From IMG/VR virus record IMGVR_UViG_3300044996_000770, positions 1-23,400 of that record: a DNA stretch of 23,400 bases; one strand, given 5' to 3'. The number at the start of each line of letters is the position of its first letter. Position 1 is the stretch's first letter. The notes beneath the pieces are model-generated. The model was not told the DNA's origin. It worked only from the letters and a program-made list of their open reading frames with translations, and did not search any database. Shown piece by piece: positions 7,671 to 14,425 of the stretch. The translations under genes and the position numbers were made by a program. The DNA comes from a virus.

Positions 7671-8312
7671 ATGAAAACGCTTCCCGTTTCAAGGAGCAAG
7701 GGCGGCACATCAACACCAGCCTGTCAGGAACTCGATGCTTTCACTTGCGGATACGTGCGCAAGGCGGCGAGGCAACTCGCCGGCCAATACGGCTTCCGGC
7801 GCGGCGACCGGGATGAAATCGAACAGCGGCTCTATCTCAAACTTGTCCGTCGCCTGCACCAAGCCGATCCGCAGGACCCGAAGTGGAAGGCCTTCGTGGC
7901 CAAGACTGTCAGCCGCCACATCGCCAGCATGATCCGCGATGCCAGGGCCGAAAAACGGGACCACCGCCGCACGACGTCCATTCACGTCGTAATCGGATCC
8001 GACGACAGCGGGCCGATCGAACTCGCGGACACGATCGGCGAAGACGAAACCCCGTCCCGGCGCCTGCGGGATTTGCGCGGCGCGCAGGATCTCACAGAAA
8101 TGCGGATCGACCTGGACGCTTGCATCGACACGCTGCCCGATGGGCGGCAACGCGAGTTCTGTGAGCGCCTCAAGCGGGACTCCATCTCCCAAGTCGCGCG
8201 AGACATGGGAATCGCGCGCACCACGCTCAACACCTGGCTCGGCAAACTGCGCCGCCGTTTCGAGGAATGCGGTCTGCGCGACTACGTCGAGCGTCCTTCG
8301 TCAGTTCGCTGA
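7671..8312 (+). CDS. RNA polymerase sigma-70 family factor
   Basis: A 213-residue sigma-70-like protein, about the size of ECF-type factors. Region 2-like residues 26-98 include DRDEIEQRLYLKLVRRLHQA and WKAFVAKTVSRHIASMIRDA, matching the core-binding/-10 recognition helices. Region 4-like residues 146-198 end in a helix-turn-helix, SISQVARDMGIARTTLNTWL, expected to read the -35 element. No extra C-terminal domain is present. The ATG at 7671 has GGAG eight bases upstream. It is the first gene of a long plus-strand run of replication and recombination genes, so it may direct host RNA polymerase to that operon or to later genes (inference). It could also be a phage-type transcription regulator with sigma-like fold. 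Confidence 0.85.
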   Translation: MKTLPVSRSKGGTSTPACQELDAFTCGYVRKAARQLAGQYGFRRGDRDEIEQRLYLKLVRRLHQADPQDPKWKAFVAKTVSRHIASMIRDARAEKRDHRRTTSIHVVIGSDDSGPIELADTIGEDETPSRRLRDLRGAQDLTEMRIDLDACIDTLPDGRQREFCERLKRDSISQVARDMGIARTTLNTWLGKLRRRFEECGLRDYVERPSSVR

Positions 8313-8364
8313 CCAACCGGGTTCTTAACCCAGTAGCGGCCACCAAACCTGCGAGGAGAACGAG

Positions 8365-8649
8365 ATGCCAACGGAACTGTATCGGTACGACTTTGACGCG
8401 ACCGTTTTGACCGAGGACATCGAAGCCGCGTTGTTCCTCGCGGTTTGGGGTTGCGAAGCGCTGCACGGCGAAGCGCAGACCCGTCTCGACGCGGCCCTCT
8501 ACTTCGCTCCCAACCGTCGTGCCTACGTAATCGACGCGGGCACGGCGGTGGGGCGGGACCTCAATCGTGTCTTTGTCGGCTTCATCACGCGCTGCGTTGG
8601 CGCGGATGTGTTCACGGTCGAACGCATCGCACAGGCAGCCTTCGCTTGA
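8365..8649 (+). CDS. Hypothetical protein, 94 residues
   Basis: A 94-residue protein starting at ATG 8365, with GAGGAG upstream at a good distance. It begins MPTELYRYDFDATVLTEDIE and contains a mainly alpha/beta pattern (IEAALFLAVWGCEAL, RRAYVIDAGTAVGRDLNRVF, VFTVERIAQ). No signal peptide, membrane segment or metal motif was seen. It lies 52 bases after the sigma factor; a small hairpin GGGTT/AACCC (8319-8331) without T tract lies between them. Function unknown; codon use matches its neighbours. Confidence 0.75.
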   Translation: MPTELYRYDFDATVLTEDIEAALFLAVWGCEALHGEAQTRLDAALYFAPNRRAYVIDAGTAVGRDLNRVFVGFITRCVGADVFTVERIAQAAFA

Positions 8650-8717
8650 GACGACCCAACCAGACAAGACGCACTGGCGACGGCAACTTAGCTCAGAACC
8701 AACGGAGGGAACCTGAC

Positions 8718-8906
8718 ATGCAGCGGAAGAAACGAACGTGCCTGAAGTGCGGCAAGCTCTTCGATTCGGCCGGACCAGGCAACCGCATCTGCAAACGGTG
8801 CCAGAAGATCAATGACCGTGTGCCCATCACCGAGGCGCAATTGCAGCAACAACGCGGCGCCAAGCGGCACAACGGCGAGCTGATTGAGCCCGTCCTGGAC
8901 GCCTGA
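8718..8906 (+). CDS. Small zinc-ribbon protein
   Basis: A 62-residue protein starting at ATG 8718 with a strong GGAGGGA site (8704-8710) seven bases upstream. A longer in-frame version from 8445 would overlap the previous gene and has no such signal. CLKCGKLF followed by ICKRCQK gives two CxxC pairs about 15 residues apart, a short zinc ribbon, in a very basic N-terminal half (MQRKKRTC). The fold suggests nucleic-acid or protein binding, for example a small transcription cofactor (inference). It lies just before the RecB/Cas4-like nuclease gene. Confidence 0.8.
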   Translation: MQRKKRTCLKCGKLFDSAGPGNRICKRCQKINDRVPITEAQLQQQRGAKRHNGELIEPVLDA

Positions 8907-8947
8907 TCGTGTGAACCACGCAACCACTTAACACCGGACGCACCCCG

Positions 8948-9988
8948 ATGACAGAAGCCACACTCGCCGCGCTGGTCAAGCTCATTCTGACCTTCTCAGC
9001 GCTCAACACGTTCCGCGGTTGCCCGCGCAAATTCAAACACCGCTTCCTTGATTTCCTGCAGCCGCGTGACAAGGCCGAGGCGTTGGCGTTCGGCTCCATC
9101 ATCCACGGCGCCCTCGAACTGTGGTACCGGCTCGTCGACGATCTCCATCGCCTGTGGACCGTGCTGGACTTCCTCGATCGGCAGTTTCCGCTGCGGGCCG
9201 GCGATCCGGTTCAGAAAGCCGGCTGGCAGTTGGCGCGGGCCATGATCACAGGATATGCCGCCCGCTACCCCAGGGAGGACTTTGAGATTGTCGCGGTGGA
9301 GCTGCCGTTCACGGGAGAGATCCGTAACCCGGATACCGGCCGGCTGAGCAAGACATTCAGCATGGCGGGCAAGGTCGACGGGATCGTGAAACGCAGCGAC
9401 GGGTTGTACCTGCTGGAGCACAAGACGGCCTCGACGATCGATTCCGCGTACCTCGATCGACTCTGGACCGACACGCAGATCGCACTCTATGCCCACCAAC
9501 TGCGTCAACTCGGCTACCCCATCGTCGGCGTGATCTACAACGTGCTGCTCAAGTCCCGATTGCAACAGAAAGCGGGGGAGACCGAGGCCGAGTTCGAACT
9601 CCGTCGCCTGGAATTGGCCGCCAAGAACAAGAGCGGCCGGTCCACAGCCCAACGACAGCTGCCGGAATCGGATGAGGAGTTTCAGGCACGCCTGAACGCA
9701 TGGTACGAGCGGCCGGAAGCCTTCCACCGCGAGCACATTTACCTGTCCGACGAGCGGCTGGCCATGCTGCAGGAAGAAGTCTGGGAAGTCACGCAGCAGT
9801 ATCTGGACGCCCGCCGCCGTGGCAAATGGCTCATGAATACGTCGCACTGCTTCTCCTACCAGCGGCCCTGCGAGTACCTGCCGTATTGCCAATCGGGATT
9901 CAATCCCAACGTCCGCGACAACCTGTACGACATCGTGCCGCCGCACGAGGAACTGACACCGGCCGATAACCGTGACCCCGTCTTCTAA
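8948..9988 (+). CDS. RecB/Cas4-like PD-(D/E)XK exonuclease with probable Fe-S cluster
   Basis: A 346-residue nuclease of the PD-(D/E)XK superfamily, RecB/AddB/Cas4 type, expected to process DNA ends. Conserved motifs: GSIIHGALE with His53, GKVDGIV with Asp144, and LLEHKTAS with Glu157 and Lys159. Cys25 (RGCPRKF) and Cys301, Cys308 and Cys314 near the C-terminus have the spacing of the four cysteines that hold a 4Fe-4S cluster in AddB and Cas4. No helicase domain is attached, so it acts alone or with the neighbouring ATPase. The ATG at 8948 lacks a strong ribosome site. The next gene starts 12 bases after its stop. There is no Cas gene or array nearby, so a role in phage recombination or end processing is preferred over adaptation. 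Confidence 0.9.
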   Translation: MTEATLAALVKLILTFSALNTFRGCPRKFKHRFLDFLQPRDKAEALAFGSIIHGALELWYRLVDDLHRLWTVLDFLDRQFPLRAGDPVQKAGWQLARAMITGYAARYPREDFEIVAVELPFTGEIRNPDTGRLSKTFSMAGKVDGIVKRSDGLYLLEHKTASTIDSAYLDRLWTDTQIALYAHQLRQLGYPIVGVIYNVLLKSRLQQKAGETEAEFELRRLELAAKNKSGRSTAQRQLPESDEEFQARLNAWYERPEAFHREHIYLSDERLAMLQEEVWEVTQQYLDARRRGKWLMNTSHCFSYQRPCEYLPYCQSGFNPNVRDNLYDIVPPHEELTPADNRDPVF

Positions 9989-10000
9989 AGGAGCACCCTC

Positions 10001-10786
10001 ATGGCTGTCACGCTACCGACGCAACGTACGAAACCGACGACCGATCTGGGTAAGCAGACCGTCTTGCTGTACTCAGCGCCCAAGCTGGGGAAGTCAACCT
10101 TCGCTTCCCGCTGGCCGGACGCGGTTTTCTTCGAATGCGAACCCGGCTTGAGCCATCTGGAAGTCTACAAGGTGCCCACGTACACGTGGGACGATTTCCT
10201 TGCCGCCTGCAAACTGGTCGCCCAAGGCAACCATCCGTTCCAGACGATCGTCGTGGATACGGTGGATAACGCATTCCGGTCCTGCACGGAAGCTGTCTGT
10301 GGCAAGCACGGCATCGAATATGAGGGCGACATGGCGCACGGCAAGGGTTGGGCCTTGGTGAAAAATGAGTGGCATCGAGTGCTCACACGTTTGGCCAGCC
10401 TGCCCTACGGTCTGATCCTCGTCTCCCATGCCGTGGACAAGACCATCGAGACGCGGACGGGCGAGTACACCAAGACCCAGCCCAGCCTGCCGGACCGCGC
10501 ACGCGGCGTCGTCCTGGGCCTGGTGGACATGATCCTGTACGGCGACGCGGTCCCCCGCAAAGACGCCGCTGGCAATGTGACCATCGATCGCGTGCTGCGC
10601 ACCAAGCCACACCCGACCTACGAAGCGGGTGATCGCACCGGGCGCCTGCCTGACGTTCTACCCCTCGACTACGACGCCTTCGTCAAGGCGTTCAGTTCCG
10701 CCGCCTCCGGCTCAGTTCCCGGCACCGGCGCTGCGGCGGAGCGTTCCAAGCCGGGAAGCACCCTGAACGGAAAGGTGAAGCCGTGA
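10001..10786 (+). CDS. Sak4-like RecA-fold ATPase (AAA_24), putative annealing/recombination protein
   Basis: A 261-residue P-loop ATPase of the phage AAA_24 type, related to Sak4 single-strand annealing proteins. The Walker A loop is SAPKLGKST at 25-33, and the Walker B-like strand is TIVVDTVDN around Asp86. A later strand LILVSHAVDK (about 140-149) fits the sensor position of RecA-like folds. The C-terminal 40 residues are low-complexity (SSAASGSVPGTGAAAERS). The ATG at 10001 has AAGGAG eight bases upstream. Its stop overlaps the start of the DUF669 gene (GTGA). Pairing of a Sak4-like ATPase with a small ssDNA-binding-like protein is known in phages and supports a role in homologous recombination of the element's DNA. 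Confidence 0.88.
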   Translation: MAVTLPTQRTKPTTDLGKQTVLLYSAPKLGKSTFASRWPDAVFFECEPGLSHLEVYKVPTYTWDDFLAACKLVAQGNHPFQTIVVDTVDNAFRSCTEAVCGKHGIEYEGDMAHGKGWALVKNEWHRVLTRLASLPYGLILVSHAVDKTIETRTGEYTKTQPSLPDRARGVVLGLVDMILYGDAVPRKDAAGNVTIDRVLRTKPHPTYEAGDRTGRLPDVLPLDYDAFVKAFSSAASGSVPGTGAAAERSKPGSTLNGKVKP

Positions 10787-11247
10787 GTGAGTACGACGAT
10801 ACGTTTGCTGCTAATTCCAGCTCGGTCGACCTGCGCGGATTCGACGACGACTTCCAGTCGGCCGAGGCACCGTCGCACGACGAGGTTCCGGACGGCAAGT
10901 ACCAAGCACGAATTGATGCGGTGCGGCTCGATCGCAGCCGGAAGGGCGACCCGATGATCAAGTGGGATTTGATCGTCATCGCCGGGCCGCAGACGAACCG
11001 CCACATCTTCAAGAACTCGGTGATCACGCCGGCTGCGCTGCCGTTCGTGAAGGGAGACCTCAAGACGCTGGGGCTCGAGTTGGCCAAATTCAGCGACTTG
11101 GGCCATCGCCTGGACGAACTGCTGGACGTGACGCTCGAAGTCACCAAGCGGACACGCGGGGAGTACACGAACGTGTACTTCAACAGGCGCTTCCAAGTTC
11201 CCCACAGCGACGTGCCACCCCCGACGCCGGAAGGCACGCCGTTCTAG
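10783..11247 (+). CDS. DUF669 protein, putative ssDNA-binding partner
   Basis: A 154-residue DUF669-type protein, a family found next to phage ATPases and thought to act as ssDNA-binding protein. It starts at GTG 10783, overlapping the previous stop by four bases. The N-terminal 35 residues are acidic and probably disordered (SEYDDTFAANSS). The beta-rich core runs from VPDGKYQARIDAV to TLEVTKRTRGEYTNVYFNRR. The tail ends PPTPEGTPF; the final Pro-Phe recalls the protein-docking tip of bacterial SSB proteins, although the acidic run before it is missing. It probably coats or hands over ssDNA for the Sak4-like ATPase (inference). Confidence 0.85.
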   Translation: MSEYDDTFAANSSSVDLRGFDDDFQSAEAPSHDEVPDGKYQARIDAVRLDRSRKGDPMIKWDLIVIAGPQTNRHIFKNSVITPAALPFVKGDLKTLGLELAKFSDLGHRLDELLDVTLEVTKRTRGEYTNVYFNRRFQVPHSDVPPPTPEGTPF

Positions 11248-11292
11248 AGATCAGCAACCCGGCGACCATGCACGCCTGGAACCACGGGTGCG

Positions 11293-11394
11293 GCCGGGGC
11301 GGGATGGCGTGCTGGCGGGCACAACCAGCGTGGAGATTTGCCGGGTCTCCACCGTGCCTGCCAGCCGGACTCCCTGAGCCCGCCCCGGCTTTTT
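11293..11394 (+). terminator. Triple-nested hairpin ending in T tract: terminator or structured RNA
   Basis: Three stems nest in one another. The outer one pairs GCCGGGGCGGG (11293-11303) with 11379-11389, 11 perfect base pairs, and TTTTT follows directly at 11390-11394. The middle one pairs GCTGGCGGGCAC (11311-11322) with 11354-11365, with a single G-T wobble. The inner one pairs GTGGAGA (11330-11336) with 11346-11352 around a nine-base loop. A terminator after the DUF669 gene is the simplest reading, but an ordinary terminator needs only one short stem, so a stable small RNA or a processing site is possible. It fills most of the only real gap inside the replication operon (11248-11419). Confidence 0.65.
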
Positions 11395-11419
11395 GTTCGC
11401 CCACACGGATGGTACCGGC

Positions 11420-11893
11420 ATGACGTTTCGCATTGTGGTTGATACACGGGAGCAGGAGGCATTCTCCTTCACTTGCCCCGTGCTGCACTGCAAGCTCGAT
11501 GCGGGCGACTACTCCGTCGCAGGATTCGAGTCGCGCGTGGCCGTGGAACGTAAGAGCCTGGCCGATTTCACGCATACGGTGATTCACGACTTCGCACGGT
11601 TCTGTGTCGAGCTCGACAAGCTGGCCCACATGGAGGCCGCCTGCATCGTCGTGGAGGCCGACCTGGACGCCGTATTGCGCGGCCGACACGCCGAAACCCT
11701 GAGGGGTGTCACACCACGGTCGTTACTCGGGGCGAGCGTGCATGTCGCGCAACGCTTCCACGTGCCCGTTTTTTGGTGCGGCTCCCGACAGGCCGCCTGT
11801 GCATTTACAGACGCATTTCTGCGCGCGTTTGTCCGGCAAACGGCGCAGCACTCAGGTACACCCGATGTCCCAGACGATCTGCGGAACAATTGA
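11420..11893 (+). CDS. ERCC4-type (XPF/Mus81-like) nuclease
   Basis: A 157-residue protein that consists of little more than an ERCC4 nuclease domain, expected to cut branched or flapped DNA. Hallmarks: VVDTREQ at 6-12, DAGDYSVAGFESR at about 27-39, and VAVERKSLADF at about 40-50, the ERK-type active site. The helix-hairpin-helix pair of eukaryotic XPF is absent, as is usual in phage homologues. ATG 11420 is the likely start; a TTG at 11393 would add nine residues but lies within the T tract of the hairpin upstream. The last 29 bases overlap the start of the RecD2-like helicase in another frame, so coupling is likely. It would work with the helicase on recombination intermediates (inference). 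Confidence 0.9.
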   Translation: MTFRIVVDTREQEAFSFTCPVLHCKLDAGDYSVAGFESRVAVERKSLADFTHTVIHDFARFCVELDKLAHMEAACIVVEADLDAVLRGRHAETLRGVTPRSLLGASVHVAQRFHVPVFWCGSRQAACAFTDAFLRAFVRQTAQHSGTPDVPDDLRNN

Positions 11894-14087
11894 ACGAGCC
11901 TATTTTTCGAGTCCCACGTTCTCGGCGGGCGTGATGGCCACGGACGCCGGCCAGCGCGTGCGGTTTCGGGGACCGTTCTGTGCGAATGAGGGGGATTTCG
12001 TGACGTTGGTTGGCCGGTGGAAAGACGACTCCAAGTATGGCCGCCAGTTCGCCGTCGAGAGTCTCACTTACGCGCTACCGGAGACAACCGAAGGCCTGGT
12101 CCAATACCTGGCCAAGCATCCGGCGTTCGTCGGCATCGGCGAGGCCACCGCCCGCAAGATCGTCCGGCATGCGGCCAGCGCTGCGCACCTCGATAAGCTA
12201 ATCCGCCAAGACATTGAAGAATTACACCGGCAACTTCGGATCCCACGCGCCACCCTGGAATCACTGCGGGAAGCCTGGATCGCTCACAGTGCCGACAACG
12301 AGGTGCGGTCGTACTTGGCCAGCTTTGGCTTGACGCACCATCAAATGGAGACACTGGTGGCGACGTTCGGCAACGCCGTTGTCGGTGTGCTCCGTGCGGA
12401 TCCGTATCAGCTGATTCAGCACGTCAGAGGTTACGGGTTCAAGAAGGTCGACAAGATCGCCCGAACGATGGGAACTCCCAAGGACCATTTCGGGCGCATC
12501 GAAGCCGGCCTCGTGTACCTGGTCGGTGAGGAAGTGTCCTCCGGAAACACCTGGATCGGCGGGGCCGACTTACTCGACAAAGCCAACGAATTACTGCTCC
12601 TGGACACGCTCGACAGCCGCGACGTGATTCAGGCGGCCGGAAGCCGACTGCTCACTCAAGGGCAACTGGTCGCCGACGGACACGCGGTGACGACACCGCA
12701 TTTCCTGCAGACCGAACAGTACATCCAATCGGTTTTCGATGATCACGGATGGGATGAGCGGCCGCTCGCCGGTATCCGACTGCAGATCGCCGGACTAAAG
12801 ACCCTGCAGGCGGAGGCGTACAAGGCCGCGCTGCATCACACCATCGTGGTGATCTCGGGCGGTGCCGGGACAGGAAAGACCCACGTACTGGCCCGTCTCG
12901 CCAAGACCTTTCAGGAAGCTGGTCTGGAGGTGGCTCTGTGCTCTCCCACCGGCAAGGCGGCCAAACGCATTGAAGAGTCTCTCCGCAGCCAAGGGTTGAA
13001 CTTGGGAGCCAGCACGATCCACCGGCTCCTGGCATACGACGGTCACGAGTTTCACCGCGACAGCCTGTCGCACATCCACGAGATCGTGGATGCCAACGGA
13101 GTCTGTCGCAAGGACGTGGGCTTCGACGTGATCATCGTCGACGAGTTCTCCATGGTGGACGTGTCGCTGATGGCCGAGTTACTCTCGCGCATCGACTTCG
13201 CACGGACGCGCTTGATCCTCGTCGGCGATCACAATCAACTGCCTCCCGTCGGACCGGGCAACGTGCTGCGCGACATCATCCAGCACAACCTGGTGCCCAC
13301 CGTGGTCCTCAACGAGGTGGTCCGCCAAGCCGGTGTGCTCAAGACCAATAGCATGGCGGTGCTCTCCGGCGTGGTCGCCCCGACCGCCGTGAATGATCCC
13401 GCCTGGACCGTAATCGACGCGTTCCAGGACCCGCAGCAGATCCAGATCTATGTGCGGGACTTGGTGCTCGACAAGATACCCAACCGCCTGCAGTTGGACC
13501 CGATCAGCGACGTCCAGATCATCACGCCGACACACCTGGGACCGCTGGGCACCAAAGCAATTAACCACATGATGAAGCAGGTCTTACACGGCAACGTCGA
13601 GCGGAAGCTGGAGGTTGGCGACAAGGTCATCCAGACGGTTAACGACTACGAGCTGAACGTGATGAACGGAACCATCGGCCGTGTGACTGAATCCGAACCG
13701 GGTGCCGGAGGCGGCTATTGGATCGAGTTCGATGGTTGCGGATTGCGGCACATCAAGGACGAGCAAGTGCTCAGCGTGCAGCTCGCGTACGCCCTGACCG
13801 CCCACAAGGCCCAAGGCAGCGAATTCCCGTGTGTCGTCGTCCTCTGCCACAAATCGCACTTCTTCGCCGATCGCAACTGGCTCTACACGGCCGTCACGCG
13901 GGCCTCGCAGTACTGCATTCTGCTCGGAGATCGCTGGGGCCTGCGGAACGCCGCCAAGAAGAACCACACGATCCAGCGGCGGACGTTCCTGAGCCTGTGG
14001 GCGGGCGGCGAAACCGCAGGCACGCTTCACGGCGTCGAGGAGGCTCCCTCACCGGATGAGGTTCCACATCAGGAGAGCAGACTGTGA
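11865..14087 (+). CDS. recD2: RecD2-like superfamily 1B DNA helicase
   Basis: A 740-residue 5'-3' DNA helicase of the RecD2 type. The frame is open from 11706, but the typical family start MSQTICGTIERAYF at ATG 11865 is the likely one. An N-terminal OB-like segment (residues about 1-70) and helix-hairpin-helix-like repeats (IGEATARKIVRH, VRGYGFKKVDKIAR) precede the motor. Motor motifs: Walker A GGAGTGKTH at about 331-339, Walker B VIIVDEFSMVD at about 422-432, LVGDHNQLPPVG at about 452-463, YALTAHKAQGSEF at about 642-654, and LYTAVTRAS near the end. All motifs look intact. It overlaps the ERCC4 gene by 29 bases and the next gene by four. It probably unwinds DNA during replication or repair of the element; it lacks RecB and RecC partners. 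Confidence 0.95.
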   Translation: MSQTICGTIERAYFSSPTFSAGVMATDAGQRVRFRGPFCANEGDFVTLVGRWKDDSKYGRQFAVESLTYALPETTEGLVQYLAKHPAFVGIGEATARKIVRHAASAAHLDKLIRQDIEELHRQLRIPRATLESLREAWIAHSADNEVRSYLASFGLTHHQMETLVATFGNAVVGVLRADPYQLIQHVRGYGFKKVDKIARTMGTPKDHFGRIEAGLVYLVGEEVSSGNTWIGGADLLDKANELLLLDTLDSRDVIQAAGSRLLTQGQLVADGHAVTTPHFLQTEQYIQSVFDDHGWDERPLAGIRLQIAGLKTLQAEAYKAALHHTIVVISGGAGTGKTHVLARLAKTFQEAGLEVALCSPTGKAAKRIEESLRSQGLNLGASTIHRLLAYDGHEFHRDSLSHIHEIVDANGVCRKDVGFDVIIVDEFSMVDVSLMAELLSRIDFARTRLILVGDHNQLPPVGPGNVLRDIIQHNLVPTVVLNEVVRQAGVLKTNSMAVLSGVVAPTAVNDPAWTVIDAFQDPQQIQIYVRDLVLDKIPNRLQLDPISDVQIITPTHLGPLGTKAINHMMKQVLHGNVERKLEVGDKVIQTVNDYELNVMNGTIGRVTESEPGAGGGYWIEFDGCGLRHIKDEQVLSVQLAYALTAHKAQGSEFPCVVVLCHKSHFFADRNWLYTAVTRASQYCILLGDRWGLRNAAKKNHTIQRRTFLSLWAGGETAGTLHGVEEAPSPDEVPHQESRL

Positions 14088-14425
14088 GTGAAACCGTAAC
14101 CACGTTTTCCACCGGCGCCGTGCGCAGTGCAGATGCGGCGAGTGTCCGCTACGACCTGATCACACCGATTGGGCTGCGCCGCTTGGCGGAAACCTGTGCC
14201 GAAGGTGCCCGCAAGTACGGTGACTTCAACTGGCAGAAGGGCATCCCCGCCAGCCAGATGCTGAACCACGCCATTCGGCACATCTACCTGTGGTTGCAGG
14301 GAGACGAACAGGAGGACCACCTGGCCCACGCGGCCTGGAACATCCTGGGCGTGTGCCACTTTGAGGAAGTGATGCCGGAAATGATCGACGTACCGGCACG
14401 ACATGCGGAGAGAACTGATGGTTGA
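14084..14425 (+). CDS. dATP/dGTP diphosphohydrolase N-terminal domain protein
   Basis: A 113-residue helical protein with the pattern of the dATP/dGTP diphosphohydrolase N-terminal domain family (DUF5664-like): GARKYGDFNWQKG, then MLNHAIRHIYLW, GDEQEDHLAHAAWN. The His and Asp/Glu residues in these helices fit a metal-dependent, all-alpha nucleotide hydrolase. Start is GTG 14084, overlapping the helicase stop (GTGA). A role in shifting the dNTP pool is suggested by the family name; relatives occur in phages with and without modified bases. No gene for a modified nucleotide pathway (such as a PurZ) is seen here. The domain forms the whole protein, with no second catalytic domain attached. Confidence 0.8.
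   Translation: MSETVTTFSTGAVRSADAASVRYDLITPIGLRRLAETCAEGARKYGDFNWQKGIPASQMLNHAIRHIYLWLQGDEQEDHLAHAAWNILGVCHFEEVMPEMIDVPARHAERTDG

Noticed and set aside
8996-9946. 316-residue minus-strand ORF
   Set aside because: Opposite the Cas4-like nuclease, whose catalytic and cysteine motifs show the plus strand to be coding.
8948-9988. Cas4 as part of a CRISPR system
   Set aside because: No Cas1, Cas2 or repeat-spacer array in the window; the neighbours are phage-type recombination genes.
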